Part shown: piece by piece, positions 16,911-25,798 of the stretch
How positions within the stretch are numbered: the stretch's first letter is position 1
Layout of the letters: each line of letters opens with the position of its first letter
Source: Neorhizobium huautlense
Lineage (GTDB): Bacteria > Pseudomonadota > Alphaproteobacteria > Rhizobiales > Rhizobiaceae
Direction: 5' to 3'
NCBI RefSeq assembly: GCF_030811685.1
Contig: NZ_JAUSRF010000019.1
Span: forward strand, 37,065 to 101,064
Length of the DNA stretch: 64,000 bases
The notes under the pieces: generated by a model
Databases searched by the model: none
What the model was told of the DNA's origin: nothing
What the model saw: only the letters and a program-made list of their open reading frames with translations
Translations under genes and position numbers: made by a program

Positions 16911-17963
16911 ATGGCCAACATTGTCATCGACAACATCAAGAAGAGCTTCGGTGCCTTCCAGGCGCTCAAAGGCGTCTCGCTGACGATCAAGGACGGCGAG
17001 TTCGTCTCGCTGCTCGGACCGTCAGGATGCGGCAAAACCACACTTCTGCGCATTATCGCCGGTCTGGAAACATCCACCTCGGGCGATATCCGCATCGGCG
17101 ATAAATCCGTCATCGGCCTACCGCCGAAAGATCGCGGCCTTGCCATGGTTTTTCAGAACTACGCCGTCTTCCCGCATATGACGGTATATGAAAATGTCGC
17201 CTTCGGGCTGCGCATGCAGAAGGCCGATGATGCGCGCGTAAAAAAGCAGGTCGAAAAGGCGGCAGGCCTGCTGCATATCGAAGCGTATCTCGATCGTTAT
17301 CCGAACAAGCTTTCCGGCGGTCAGCGCCAGCGTGTCGCGGTTGCGCGCGCACTCGCGGTCGAACCAGGCGTACTTCTTATGGACGAGCCGCTCTCCAATC
17401 TCGATGCGCTTCTGCGTCTTGAAATGCGCACCGAACTGAAGACCGTGCTGCAGGAAGCCGGTACCACGACCATCTACGTCACCCACGACCAGACCGAGGC
17501 CATGGGCCTGTCGGACCGTATTGCCGTTGTCCATGACGGGCGTATCGAACAGGTCGGAACGCCGGTCGAGGTCTATAACCACCCCGCCACCCGTTTCGTC
17601 GGCGGCTTTATCGGCAATCCGCCAATGAACTTCATCACCATGCCGGTGACAAACGGGCAGGTCGCTGCCGGTTCGCAGCGGTTTGCGGTTCCGGCGCAGG
17701 GTGGCGAAATCGTGCTCGGCCTGCGCGGCGAAACCGTCGAGCGTGCCCCCACCGGACAGGGGCTGGACATGGAGGTCCGCGTTGCCGAACCGATGGGCTC
17801 GCATCTGCTTTTGACCGGCAGCATTCTCGGCCAGCCCGCCCGCGTCATCCTCCCCGCGACAGAAACCGTCAAGAACGGCGAGACCGTCGGCCTCGCACTC
17901 GACCCCAAACGTCTGACGTGGCTGTCGCCCGAAAGCGGCGTCTCCTATCCGGCAGCAGCTTAA
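16911..17963 (+). CDS. CUT1 ABC transporter ATP-binding protein (UgpC/MsmX-like)
   Basis: The 350-residue ATPase energises the importer at the cytoplasmic face. Walker A is GPSGCGKTTLL (about residues 36-46), the signature LSGGQRQRVAVARAL, Walker B VLLMDEPLSNLDA and the switch His in YVTHDQTEAM. A C-terminal TOBE/regulatory domain follows from about residue 240 (VGGFIGNPPMNFI). This domain layout is shared by MalK, UgpC and MsmX. It lies 18 bp before the glycosidase gene. Confidence 0.92.
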   Translation: MANIVIDNIKKSFGAFQALKGVSLTIKDGEFVSLLGPSGCGKTTLLRIIAGLETSTSGDIRIGDKSVIGLPPKDRGLAMVFQNYAVFPHMTVYENVAFGLRMQKADDARVKKQVEKAAGLLHIEAYLDRYPNKLSGGQRQRVAVARALAVEPGVLLMDEPLSNLDALLRLEMRTELKTVLQEAGTTTIYVTHDQTEAMGLSDRIAVVHDGRIEQVGTPVEVYNHPATRFVGGFIGNPPMNFITMPVTNGQVAAGSQRFAVPAQGGEIVLGLRGETVERAPTGQGLDMEVRVAEPMGSHLLLTGSILGQPARVILPATETVKNGETVGLALDPKRLTWLSPESGVSYPAAA

Positions 17964-17981
17964 AATTTCTGGAGTACCAAA

Positions 17982-19247
17982 ATGAACAAGCACTTTGATG
18001 AGGCTTACCGTATCCTCGCGGCCAATGATCGTGGCGGCTACACCGTACCGACCGATCGTCTTTATCCTTTCCAGTGGAACTGGGATTCCGCCTTCGTCGC
18101 CATGGGTTTCGCGACCTTCGACATCGATCGTGCCTATCGCGAACTGGAGCGGTTGACCGAAGGCCAGTGGGAAGACGGCATGATCCCGCATATCGTTTTC
18201 CACCAGCCGAGCGATACCTATTTTCCCGGTCCTGACGTCTGGCGTACGAGCCATACGATCCCGACCTCCGGCATCACCCAGCCGCCCGTCTTCGGCATCG
18301 CATTGCGCGCCGTCCACGAAGCCGCCGAAACGGCTGGATCCGAAGATGCGAAGGCCCGCACACTCACCCTCTTCCATGCCGCGCTGAAATGGCATCGCTG
18401 GTGGTACTCCGCACGTGATCCTGAAGGCACAGGCCTTGTCGCTCTTCTTCATCCCTGGGAAAGCGGCAGCGACAATTCCCCGGCCTGGGATATCGCCCTT
18501 TCCCGTGTGCCAACCTCAACCGAGACGGCAGTCGTCCGCAAGGATACCGGTCATGTCGATGCCGCCATGCGACCGCGTGACGAGGATTATCGCCGGTTCA
18601 TCCATTTGGTCGATACCTATGCAGCCTGCGGCTGGAATCCGGTGCAGCAGTGGGAAAAGGCCCCGTTCAAGGTTGCCGAAGTGCAGACCACGGCAATCCT
18701 CCTCAAGGCTGGAGAGGACCTGTTACACTTGGCCGGCGTCCTGGGGCTAGATGAGGCGGCCGAGGAACTGGCCGTCTATAACCTCCTTACCCGTAACGCC
18801 CTGCAGGCACAGTGGCGGCCGCAGCTTTCTCGTTTCGTATCGCGCGATCTGATCTCCAACGAGGATATCGACGCGCCAACCCATGCCGGTTTCATTCCGC
18901 TCCTTGCGCTCGATCTGGACAAGGACATTGTCGATGCGGCAGCAGCCGAAATGCGCCTCTGGTCGAACGGCATGAAGGTGGCGTTTCCGACCACCAAGCC
19001 TTTCGTCGGAAGTTTCGAAGCGAAGCGTTACTGGCGCGGGCCATCCTGGGCGATCATCAACTGGCTGCTGATCGACGGACTGGCGCGCAATGGTTTGACC
19101 GACATGGCGGCGGGCCTGCGTTCAAATACCGTCAGTGCCATCGAGACCGAGGGATTTGCAGAATATTTCGATCCGATCACCGGTGAAGGATGTGGCGGCC
19201 TCGGCTTTTCCTGGACCGGCGCGGCCTATCTTTGCCTGGCGGAATAA
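17982..19247 (+). CDS. GH63-type MGH1-like glycoside hydrolase, putative glycosylglycerate hydrolase
   Basis: A 421-residue cytoplasmic (alpha/alpha)6-barrel enzyme with no signal peptide. Motifs match the mannosylglycerate/glucosylglycerate hydrolase branch of GH63: LYPFQWNWDSAFVAMG (28-43), EDGMIPHIVFH, HPWESGSDNSPAWD (157-170, with a candidate general-acid Asp164), YWRGPSWAIINWLL and a C-terminal EYFDPITGEGCGGLGFSWTG with candidate base Glu402. Known relatives (Thermus and Rubrobacter MGH, Mycolicibacterium GgH) split mannosyl- or glucosylglycerate into sugar and D-glycerate. The next gene is a glycerate kinase, which fits that reaction well. Residue roles are inferred by motif, and a trehalase- or alpha-glucosidase-like activity is the main alternative. 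Confidence 0.82.
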   Translation: MNKHFDEAYRILAANDRGGYTVPTDRLYPFQWNWDSAFVAMGFATFDIDRAYRELERLTEGQWEDGMIPHIVFHQPSDTYFPGPDVWRTSHTIPTSGITQPPVFGIALRAVHEAAETAGSEDAKARTLTLFHAALKWHRWWYSARDPEGTGLVALLHPWESGSDNSPAWDIALSRVPTSTETAVVRKDTGHVDAAMRPRDEDYRRFIHLVDTYAACGWNPVQQWEKAPFKVAEVQTTAILLKAGEDLLHLAGVLGLDEAAEELAVYNLLTRNALQAQWRPQLSRFVSRDLISNEDIDAPTHAGFIPLLALDLDKDIVDAAAAEMRLWSNGMKVAFPTTKPFVGSFEAKRYWRGPSWAIINWLLIDGLARNGLTDMAAGLRSNTVSAIETEGFAEYFDPITGEGCGGLGFSWTGAAYLCLAE

Positions 19248-19307
19248 CTTCGTCGCGCTTGCAGTCGCATCAGGCAATGTTGGCGATCCTGTCCGTATCA
19301 TGAACGG

Positions 19308-19325
19308 TGGGGCAGCACTGCCCCA
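19308..19325. other. Intercistronic hairpin between the glycosidase and glycerate-kinase genes
   Basis: TGGGGCAG-CA-CTGCCCCA is an 8-bp perfect stem in the 130-bp gap. No T-run follows, so it is more likely a processing or attenuation structure than a full terminator. Confidence 0.45.
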
Positions 19326-19377
19326 TCATTCAATCGATGTCGCCACCAATGTGCGAGCTATGAGGCAAAAATCGACC

Positions 19378-20646
19378 ATGTCGTGGAATGATCAAGCGGT
19401 TAGAACCCTGTTGCGCCGGATGTTCGACGCCGCAATCGAAAGTGCCTCGCCGTCTGCGGCGGTATTGCGTAACTTGCCGCCAAAACCGTCAGGCAGATGC
19501 ATTGTCATTGGGGCCGGCAAAGCATCGGCTGCAATGGCAGCAGCACTTGATGCCGCTTGGGCGGACGTCGATGTGTCCGGCGTCGTCGTAACACGGTACG
19601 GGCACGCGGTGCCGACGGGTCGTATTCGCATCATCGAAGCGTCGCATCCGGTACCGGACGAAATGAGCATGGAAGCCGGCCGCTTGACATTAGAAACCGT
19701 CCAGGGGCTGTCCGAGGAAGATCTGGTGATTGCCATGATTTCGGGCGGCGGCTCGGCCCTGCTTGTGGCTCCCTCGGCAGATATGACGCTGGCTGACAAG
19801 CAAGCGGTAAACCAAACGCTGCTGAAGAGCGGAGCAACCATCCGCGAGATGAACGCCGTACGAAAGCATCTATCGCTGGTAAAGGGCGGACGCTTGGCAA
19901 TAGCGGCACGACCGGCAAAGGTCATCACCATGGTGATATCCGACGTGCCGGGCGATGACCCGTCCGACATCGCATCCGGCCCCACCGTCGCGGATGCATC
20001 GACGCTTGAGACCGTACGAGATATTCTGCAGCGTCGACACATCCCGTTACCGCCGCGCGCGCAGGCTGCGCTTGATATGGCTATTGAAACACCGAAACCT
20101 GTCGATCTGGCCAGCGATGTCAGGATTATCGCAGCCCCGTCCCTTGCACTCTCTGCCGCAGCGCGCGTGGCAGAGGCTGCCGGCGTCAGAACGCTGATCC
20201 TTGGCGATGCATTGGAAGGTGAGGCCCGTGAAATGGGGACGGTCATGGCTGGTATTGCGCTCTCCGCCCGGACCAGACGAGTACCTGTCGATGGACCGGC
20301 AGTTATCCTGTCGGGAGGCGAGGCAACCGTATCCATCGGGGCCGCGACGCCTGGGCGCGGCGGCCGTAATACCGAGTTCCTGCTCGGTCTCGCGGTAGCG
20401 TTGGCAAGCACCGACGGCATATGGGCAATAGCAGGTGATACGGACGGCATTGACGGCACGGAGGATGCAGCCGGTGCTTTCGTGTCTCCTGATACGTTGA
20501 CGAGATCAGAAAAAATAGATCTCGATGCAAAACGGCATCTGGCAGCGCACGACAGCTACTCGTTCTTCGAAGGAATTGGCGACCTGATAAAGACCGGCCC
20601 CACTCTGACCAACGTCAATGACTTTCGGGCGATTTTCGTTTCATGA
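19378..20646 (+). CDS. Glycerate 2-kinase (MOFRL/GckA-TtuD family)
   Basis: The 422-residue enzyme phosphorylates D-glycerate to 2-phosphoglycerate, which enters glycolysis. Family features: CIVIGAGKASAAMAAALD near residue 45, the nucleotide-binding ISGGGSALLVAPS, EMNAVRKHLSLVKGGRLA, SDVPGDDPSDIASGPTV, and the C-terminal MOFRL domain with GRGGRNTEFLLGLA and AIAGDTDGIDGTEDAAGA. The frame is open from 19135, overlapping the glycosidase gene in another frame. I chose the ATG at 19378 (MSWNDQAVRTLLRRMFDAAI), which matches the family start; GAGG lies 12 bases upstream, a long spacing, and 19360 is the alternative. Product of the upstream hydrolase and substrate of this kinase coincide if the imported compound is a glycosylglycerate. 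Confidence 0.88.
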   Translation: MSWNDQAVRTLLRRMFDAAIESASPSAAVLRNLPPKPSGRCIVIGAGKASAAMAAALDAAWADVDVSGVVVTRYGHAVPTGRIRIIEASHPVPDEMSMEAGRLTLETVQGLSEEDLVIAMISGGGSALLVAPSADMTLADKQAVNQTLLKSGATIREMNAVRKHLSLVKGGRLAIAARPAKVITMVISDVPGDDPSDIASGPTVADASTLETVRDILQRRHIPLPPRAQAALDMAIETPKPVDLASDVRIIAAPSLALSAAARVAEAAGVRTLILGDALEGEAREMGTVMAGIALSARTRRVPVDGPAVILSGGEATVSIGAATPGRGGRNTEFLLGLAVALASTDGIWAIAGDTDGIDGTEDAAGAFVSPDTLTRSEKIDLDAKRHLAAHDSYSFFEGIGDLIKTGPTLTNVNDFRAIFVS

Positions 20647-20792
20647 TATTTGGGATCTCTTGATCCTGTGAGCCGAGAGCCCCAAGCAATTCCGCAACAT
20701 GTCTGCAGAGCGGTGGCTCGGGGATTCTGCACAGCGGGGATAAGTGGAAATTCTGCTTGAGTTCGGCTTAGATGCCGGGAACAGGAGATGCC

Positions 20793-21345
20793 ATGACGAG
20801 ACGACCGTGCCGGAACCACAGCCCGGCTTTCAAGGCGAAAGTTGCGCTTGCTGCAATCCGAGGTGAGCAGACACTGGTGGAATTATCCGAGCAATTCGAC
20901 GTGCATGCCAATCAGATCAAGCAGTGGAAAGACCAGCCCTTGAGGGTGCGACCGGCGTTTTCGGCGATGAAGCGAAACCGGAACCGACGGGTCCGACCGT
21001 CGATGTGAAAACGCTTCACGCCAAGATCGGCGAACTGACCTTGGAGAAAGATTTTTGTCCGGTGCGCTCGGCAAGGCGGGATTGCTGGGCGGAAAGGAAT
21101 GATCGACCGAGAGCACAAGCTGTCGGTCGTGAGACAGGTCAGGATCATCGGCTTCACGGCGGTGCTCAAGAAAGCTGAGATTGCCATCTCGATGGACGGC
21201 AAGAGCGCGGGCGGGACAACGTGTTCGTCGAACGGCTTTGGCGGTCGATCAAATACGAAGAGGTCTATCTCCACGCCTACAAGACCGTGTCCGAGGCACG
21301 CGCTGGCACCGATGATGGTGGTGGCACAATCGAGGCAGAAATCCA
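20793..21345 (+). pseudogene. Decayed IS3-family transposase (orfA and orfB pieces)
   Basis: An OrfA start MTRRPCRNHSPAFKAKVALA with VELSEQFDVHANQIKQWKDQ is intact for about 50 codons, then shifts frame into EGATGVFGDEAKPEP and LHAKIGELTLEKDF. An OrfB start MIDREHKLSVVRQ follows at 21099, but nearly all of the catalytic core is missing. After further shifts, VFVERLWRSIKYEEVYLHAY around 21220-21290 is the C-terminal part with the last catalytic Glu. At ~550 bp instead of ~1.2 kb, with several shifts, it cannot be active. The flanks 20647-20792 and 21346-21600 show no gene. It separates the glycosylglycerate and phosphodiester cassettes. Confidence 0.8.
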
Positions 21346-21580
21346 CTTAACGAAACGCCCGAAGCTGTTCAGACAAACCAAGCCACCTCTCTTGATTGAG
21401 GCAAGTCAAGAGTTTCGGTCAGTCACCTGAACGGGACAAGCCTGCCGGCCGCGAGTTCGCTGTGCACATGTCGGTTTTCGGCCTCCCGCTCCCAAATCAT
21501 CCCGCAAGCTTGGTTGCGGAAGTCACAAGCTCTCCGGAATTTGCAGAGGACGCCTTTCTGCATCGTCATAAAACCTTCAT

Positions 21581-21629
21581 TTGACTTGATCACATTCGAT
21601 CTTATCAATGATTGCATACGATCATTGAT
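21581..21629 (+). promoter_or_regulatory. DeoR-type operator and candidate promoter of the phosphodiester operon
   Basis: ATCAATGAT (21604-21612) and ATCATTGAT (21621-21629) are a perfect 9-bp inverted repeat with an 8-bp spacer. TTGACT at 21581-21586 is a good -35, and ATCAAT, 17 bp later and inside the left arm, is a weak -10. The repressor bound there would block RNA polymerase. The repeat ends 16 bp before the DeoR start codon, which suggests autoregulation. Confidence 0.65.
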
Positions 21630-21644
21630 TGAGCATCCTCGTCC

Positions 21645-22439
21645 ATGGAAAACGAAGCTAACGAAAACCATTTCACGTCCGCTGCACAGCGCCAAGCTCG
21701 TCTTCTTGGCCATCTGCGCTCGGAAATGTTTGCTGACGCGCAGGCACTCAAAGACGCACTCGGCGTCTCCATCGCGACCGTACGCCGGGATTTGACAGAG
21801 CTGGAGGCCCGCGGCCTTCTCAAGCGGATGCATGGAGGCGCCGCCATCATCAACCAGGCAACGCGTGACCATGTCGTTTCTGTTCGCGAAGAAATCAATG
21901 CGGCGGAGAAGGCTCGTATCGGCGCCGCGGCTGCTGAGATGATCGTCGACGGCGACGCTGTCATCATCGACAGCGGCACCACGTCCCTGCAGGCGGCAAA
22001 ACATCTGGCCGGCCGAGCGTCCCTGACTTTCATCACCAACGGAACAGACACTCTGGCACAGCTGGTCGCAGGCGGTCAGCGAGATGTACACCTGATTGGC
22101 GGTAGATACATCGAGATCAATCGCTCGCTCGGCGGCCCGATGGCCGTCGACGCAATACGCCGTTTCAGCGTTGATAAAGTGATCCTCAGCGTCGCCGCAG
22201 TCGATCTGAAACGCGGTGTCATCGCCACGACAGGCCTCGATATCAGCGCTGTTCAGGCGGCTATGATCGAAATCGCTCAAACCGTGATCGTCGTCGCGGA
22301 CAACTCCAAGTTCGATAGATCGGCCTTGTCCGTCATCGCCCCCCTGAGCGCAATCGATCACATCGTTACCGACGAAAACACACGTCCCCTTACTGCTTCT
22401 CTTTCAAGCGAACTGCAGGCGAAATTCATCTTCGTCTGA
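21645..22439 (+). CDS. DeoR-family transcriptional regulator
   Basis: A 264-residue regulator with an N-terminal DeoR helix-turn-helix (ARLLGHLRSEMFADAQAL, then SIATVRRDLTELEARGLLKR and MHGGA, about residues 19-68) and a C-terminal sugar-phosphate sensor domain of the NagB/RpiA/CoA-transferase fold (VIIDSGTTSLQAAKHL, FITNGTDTLAQL, LIGGRYIEINRSLGG). DeoR proteins respond to phosphorylated sugars or polyols, which would suit a pathway whose intermediate is a sugar or inositol phosphate. It heads an eight-gene same-strand run: the ATPase gene starts 24 bp after its stop. A perfect inverted repeat lies directly upstream. Confidence 0.9.
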   Translation: MENEANENHFTSAAQRQARLLGHLRSEMFADAQALKDALGVSIATVRRDLTELEARGLLKRMHGGAAIINQATRDHVVSVREEINAAEKARIGAAAAEMIVDGDAVIIDSGTTSLQAAKHLAGRASLTFITNGTDTLAQLVAGGQRDVHLIGGRYIEINRSLGGPMAVDAIRRFSVDKVILSVAAVDLKRGVIATTGLDISAVQAAMIEIAQTVIVVADNSKFDRSALSVIAPLSAIDHIVTDENTRPLTASLSSELQAKFIFV

Positions 22440-22463
22440 CGCCAAAATTCAGGAACATACTCA

Positions 22464-23525
22464 ATGGATATTTCCGTATCCCATCTTGTGAAAGATTGGG
22501 GCACATCCCGTGCTGTCGACGATATCAGCTTCGCGGCCGAAAAAGGTCAATTCATTGCTCTTCTCGGACCGTCCGGCTGCGGCAAGTCGACAACGCTGCG
22601 CCTGATCGCAGGACTGGATGACGCGACGTCCGGCACCATCGCGATTGGTGATCGCGATGTCACCAGATTGATGCCTGCCAAGCGCGGGCTCTCCATGGTG
22701 TTTCAGTCCTATGCGCTGTTTCCGCACCTGACGGCTGCGGAAAATATCCTGTTCGGCCTTTCTGTCCGTGGGTTCTCGAAAGGAGAACAGCAGGCGAAAC
22801 TGAAACTGACGGCCGACATGCTTGGGCTCGAACATCTCCTTGATCGCCGCCCATCACAAATGTCCGGCGGCCAGCAGCAGCGTGTGGCGCTGGGTCGCGC
22901 CCTGATCGCCGAAACCTCCGTTTGCCTGCTGGATGAACCGCTTTCCAACCTGGATGCCAAGCTGCGTGCCGGCATGCGCACCGAGATCCGTTCGCTGCAA
23001 AAACGGCTCGGGATCACCATGCTTTATGTCACCCATGATCAGACCGAGGCGATGAGCATGGCCGATCAGGTCATCCTCATGAATGGCGGGCGCATCGAGC
23101 AGGCAGGGTCGCCCACCGATCTTTATGAAAAGCCCGCATCGGTGTTCGCGGCCCGTTTCATCGGCACACCGCCGATGAACGTTCTCGATCTCGCGAAGGT
23201 GGAAGGCGGCATGGGACTGCCCGGCAGCATGCGCCTTCTGGCTGCACAAACGAGCGGTGAACTCCAGCTCGGCATTCGACCGGAACACATTCATCTGTCG
23301 GACGACGGAGAGCCTGCAGTCGTTCAGGCCAGTGAATATTTTGGCGCCGACACGATCCTCACCTGTTGCATCGGTCCGCAATCGCTGCAGGTCCGCCTGC
23401 CCGGTCGCGCCGGGGTCAGCGAAGGCGCCGCAATCAGATTGGGCTGGTCGCCGACCGCCCTGCAATTCTTCGACAGGTCCACGGGACTTCGTCGGGATGA
23501 CGTGACTGTTTTCAAAAACCCATAA
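22464..23525 (+). CDS. ugpC: UgpC-like ABC transporter ATP-binding protein
   Basis: A 353-residue CUT1 ATPase. Walker A GPSGCGKSTTL, signature MSGGQQQRVALGRAL, Walker B VCLLDEPLSNLDA, H-loop YVTHDQTEAM, then a TOBE-type regulatory domain (RFIGTPPMNVLDL onward). It is the first structural gene after the regulator and precedes a UgpB-type binding protein, so it probably serves that importer. The symbol reflects family and context rather than proof of glycerol-3-phosphate transport. Confidence 0.88.
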   Translation: MDISVSHLVKDWGTSRAVDDISFAAEKGQFIALLGPSGCGKSTTLRLIAGLDDATSGTIAIGDRDVTRLMPAKRGLSMVFQSYALFPHLTAAENILFGLSVRGFSKGEQQAKLKLTADMLGLEHLLDRRPSQMSGGQQQRVALGRALIAETSVCLLDEPLSNLDAKLRAGMRTEIRSLQKRLGITMLYVTHDQTEAMSMADQVILMNGGRIEQAGSPTDLYEKPASVFAARFIGTPPMNVLDLAKVEGGMGLPGSMRLLAAQTSGELQLGIRPEHIHLSDDGEPAVVQASEYFGADTILTCCIGPQSLQVRLPGRAGVSEGAAIRLGWSPTALQFFDRSTGLRRDDVTVFKNP

Positions 23526-23538
23526 TCGGAGAGATCCA

Positions 23539-24837
23539 GTGCATATTATCAAACGGAACCTGCTGAAACTTGCAGCAACCGGGCTTGTGCTCGGCGTCGT
23601 CGGTGCGTCGCAGGCATTCGCCCAGACGAAACTCGACTTCTATTATCCGGTCCAGGTCGGTGGCCCCGTTACCAAGGTCATCGACGGCTATGTCGCGAAA
23701 TTCATGGCCGAAAACCCGGGCATTCAGGTCGCTCCGATCTATTCGGGCAATTACAACGACACGACGACCAAGGCCCTGACAGCCGCCAAGGCCGGCACGC
23801 CGCCCGCGATTGCCGTGTTGCTCGCCACCGACGTCTTCACGCTGATCGACGAGGATGTCGTCGAGCCGATCGACCAGTTCGTCAAGACCGATGAGGACAA
23901 GGCCTGGCTGGACGGCTTCATGCCGGCCTACCTGAAGAGCGCGCAGACGGAAGGCCATCTCTGGTCGGTGCCGTTCCAGCGTTCTACCGCCGTGATGTAC
24001 TACAACAAGCAGGCCTTCAAGGATGCCGGTCTTGATCCGGAAAACTATCCAAAAACCTGGGATGACATGGTTGCCGCAGGCAAGGCCGTCACCCAGAAGG
24101 ATGCATCCGGCAACACCACACGCTGGGGTATCGGCATTGCCGGCAATGTCGGCTCCTCGCAATGGATGTTCGGCGCGCTGGCCGCCCAGAACGGCGCCCG
24201 TCTGATGAACGACGAAGGCACGGAAACCTATCTCACCGACCCGAAGGTCGTCGAAGCGCTGCAATACTGGGTGGACCTGTCGAAAAAGAACGGCGTACAT
24301 CCGCAGGGCATTTTTGAATGGGGCACGGCACCTGCCGACTTCCTCGCCGGCCGCGTTTCGATGATCTGGCACACCACCGGCAACCTGACCAATATCCGCA
24401 AGAATGCGACGTTCGATTTCGGCGTCGCACCTTTCCCGGGCCACCCGAACCCGGCATCCACTCTCGGCGGCGGCAATTTCTACATCTTCAAGGATACATC
24501 CGACGAACAGAAACAGGCCGCGTTCAAGCTGGCAAAATTCCTGACCTCCGACGAGATCCTTGCCGACTGGGCGGTCCAGACCGGTTACGTCGCTCCGCGT
24601 GACGGCGCCTGGAAGACCCAGACGCTGACCGACTATACCGCAGAGGAGCCCAACGCTCTGGTGGCTCTGAAGCAGATCCCAAACGCCGTGCCGGAATTCT
24701 CCACGCATGAGAATGCCCGCACGACAAAAATCCTCAACGACGCTCTGGCCGCGGCGCTGACCGGCAACAAGACGCCGGAGAAGGCACTGGCTGACGCCCA
24801 GACCGAGATCGACAAGATCCTCAAGCAGTATCGCTGA
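23539..24837 (+). CDS. ugpB: UgpB-like substrate-binding protein
   Basis: A 432-residue periplasmic receptor; signal peptide MHIIKRNLLKLAATGLVLGV with cleavage near QAFAQT. The mature start KLDFYYPVQVGGPVTKVIDG, followed by IYSGNYNDTTTKAL and PPAIAVLLATDVFTLIDEDV, is closely like UgpB, the receptor for sn-glycerol-3-phosphate and glycerophosphodiesters; this is stronger than a generic CUT1 match. Later WSVPFQRSTAVMYYNKQAF and LGGGNFYIFKD are also UgpB-like. Translation starts at a GTG with GGAGAG upstream. With a GpdQ-like diesterase in the same operon, a glycerophosphodiester is the favoured ligand (inference). Confidence 0.88.
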   Translation: MHIIKRNLLKLAATGLVLGVVGASQAFAQTKLDFYYPVQVGGPVTKVIDGYVAKFMAENPGIQVAPIYSGNYNDTTTKALTAAKAGTPPAIAVLLATDVFTLIDEDVVEPIDQFVKTDEDKAWLDGFMPAYLKSAQTEGHLWSVPFQRSTAVMYYNKQAFKDAGLDPENYPKTWDDMVAAGKAVTQKDASGNTTRWGIGIAGNVGSSQWMFGALAAQNGARLMNDEGTETYLTDPKVVEALQYWVDLSKKNGVHPQGIFEWGTAPADFLAGRVSMIWHTTGNLTNIRKNATFDFGVAPFPGHPNPASTLGGGNFYIFKDTSDEQKQAAFKLAKFLTSDEILADWAVQTGYVAPRDGAWKTQTLTDYTAEEPNALVALKQIPNAVPEFSTHENARTTKILNDALAAALTGNKTPEKALADAQTEIDKILKQYR

Positions 24838-24856
24838 TTTCTCGTCTCGAAAACGC

Positions 24857-24885
24857 GGCTACGCGGCGACATGCGCCGCGTAGCC
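24857..24885. other. Intercistronic stem-loop after the binding-protein gene
   Basis: A perfect 12-bp stem GGCTACGCGGCG / CGCCGCGTAGCC with a five-base loop lies 20 bp after the ugpB-like stop. No T-run follows. It is the kind of structure that protects a binding-protein message and lowers permease expression. Confidence 0.6.
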
Positions 24886-24922
24886 TCATTCTTCATCATG
24901 CAACGGATGCTGTTGATCGCCC

Positions 24923-25798
24923 ATGAACAAATCCCGCAATTTTCTCTATGGAAGCCTGCTGCTCCTGCCGGCCGCGGTCCTTCTGTGGACCTTTACATAC
25001 CAGCCGGTTCTGGCGACCATCTACAACAGCTTCTTCACCACGCCCAAAGGCAGGCGTCCGTCCGTCTTCATCGGCGCAGACCATTACACGCGCATGATCG
25101 AGGACCCCGTCTTCTGGCAGGCGCTGACAAACAACATCCTTTATGCCGCCGTGACCATTCCGGCCTCGATGGGACTGGCGTTGGCCATGGCGCTGTTCGT
25201 CAACAGCCGCATGTCCGGACAAGGCCTTGTCCGCATGGCCTATTTCACGCCGACCGTGCTGCCCATGGTTGCCGTCGCCAATATCTGGCTGTTCTTCTAT
25301 GCTCCGAGCTATGGGCCGGTAGACCAGCTGCTCGGCCTGATCGGGCTTGGTCACAATAACCTTCTGGGCACGCCGTCGACAGCGCTCTGGTCGTTGATCG
25401 TCATTACGATCTGGAAAGAAGCCGGCTTCTTCATGATCTTTTATCTGGCGGCACTCCAGCAGATTTCACCGACGCTGATCGAAGCAGCAAGGCTTGAGGG
25501 CGCAAGCCCCTGGCAGATTTTTCGCCGCGTCACCGCGCCGCTGATCATGCCGACCACGCTGTTCGTGCTCGTCAACGCACTGATCGGCGCCTTCCGCCTT
25601 GTCGACCATGTCATTGCGCTGACCAAGGGCGGGCCCGACAATTCAACGACGCTCCTGCTCTTCTACATCTATGAAACCGGCTTCCAATACTGGGACACCA
25701 GCTACGCCGCAGCGCTCACCGTGTTCCTGCTCGCCGTCCTTGCGCTGATCGCGCTGTTCCAATTCGGCTATCTCGACAGAAAAGTGCATTACCGATGA
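24923..25798 (+). CDS. ugpA: UgpA-like ABC transporter permease
   Basis: A 291-residue membrane subunit with about six TM helices, opening MNKSRNFLYGSLLLLPAAVL. The EAA loop is EAARLEGASPWQIFRRVTAP (about 205-224), and the C-terminal LTKGGPDNSTTLLLFYIYE is shared by UgpA/MalF-type permeases. It overlaps the next permease by four bases (ATGA). Confidence 0.88.
   Translation: MNKSRNFLYGSLLLLPAAVLLWTFTYQPVLATIYNSFFTTPKGRRPSVFIGADHYTRMIEDPVFWQALTNNILYAAVTIPASMGLALAMALFVNSRMSGQGLVRMAYFTPTVLPMVAVANIWLFFYAPSYGPVDQLLGLIGLGHNNLLGTPSTALWSLIVITIWKEAGFFMIFYLAALQQISPTLIEAARLEGASPWQIFRRVTAPLIMPTTLFVLVNALIGAFRLVDHVIALTKGGPDNSTTLLLFYIYETGFQYWDTSYAAALTVFLLAVLALIALFQFGYLDRKVHYR

Noticed and set aside
17118..18452. 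444-codon minus-strand frame opposite the ATPase and glycosidase genes
   Set aside because: It crosses two well-supported plus-strand genes, and the translation has no domain motif.
19135..19377. N-terminal extension of the glycerate kinase into the glycosidase gene
   Set aside because: The extra 81 residues read the 3' end of the glycosidase in another frame; the family start is at 19378.
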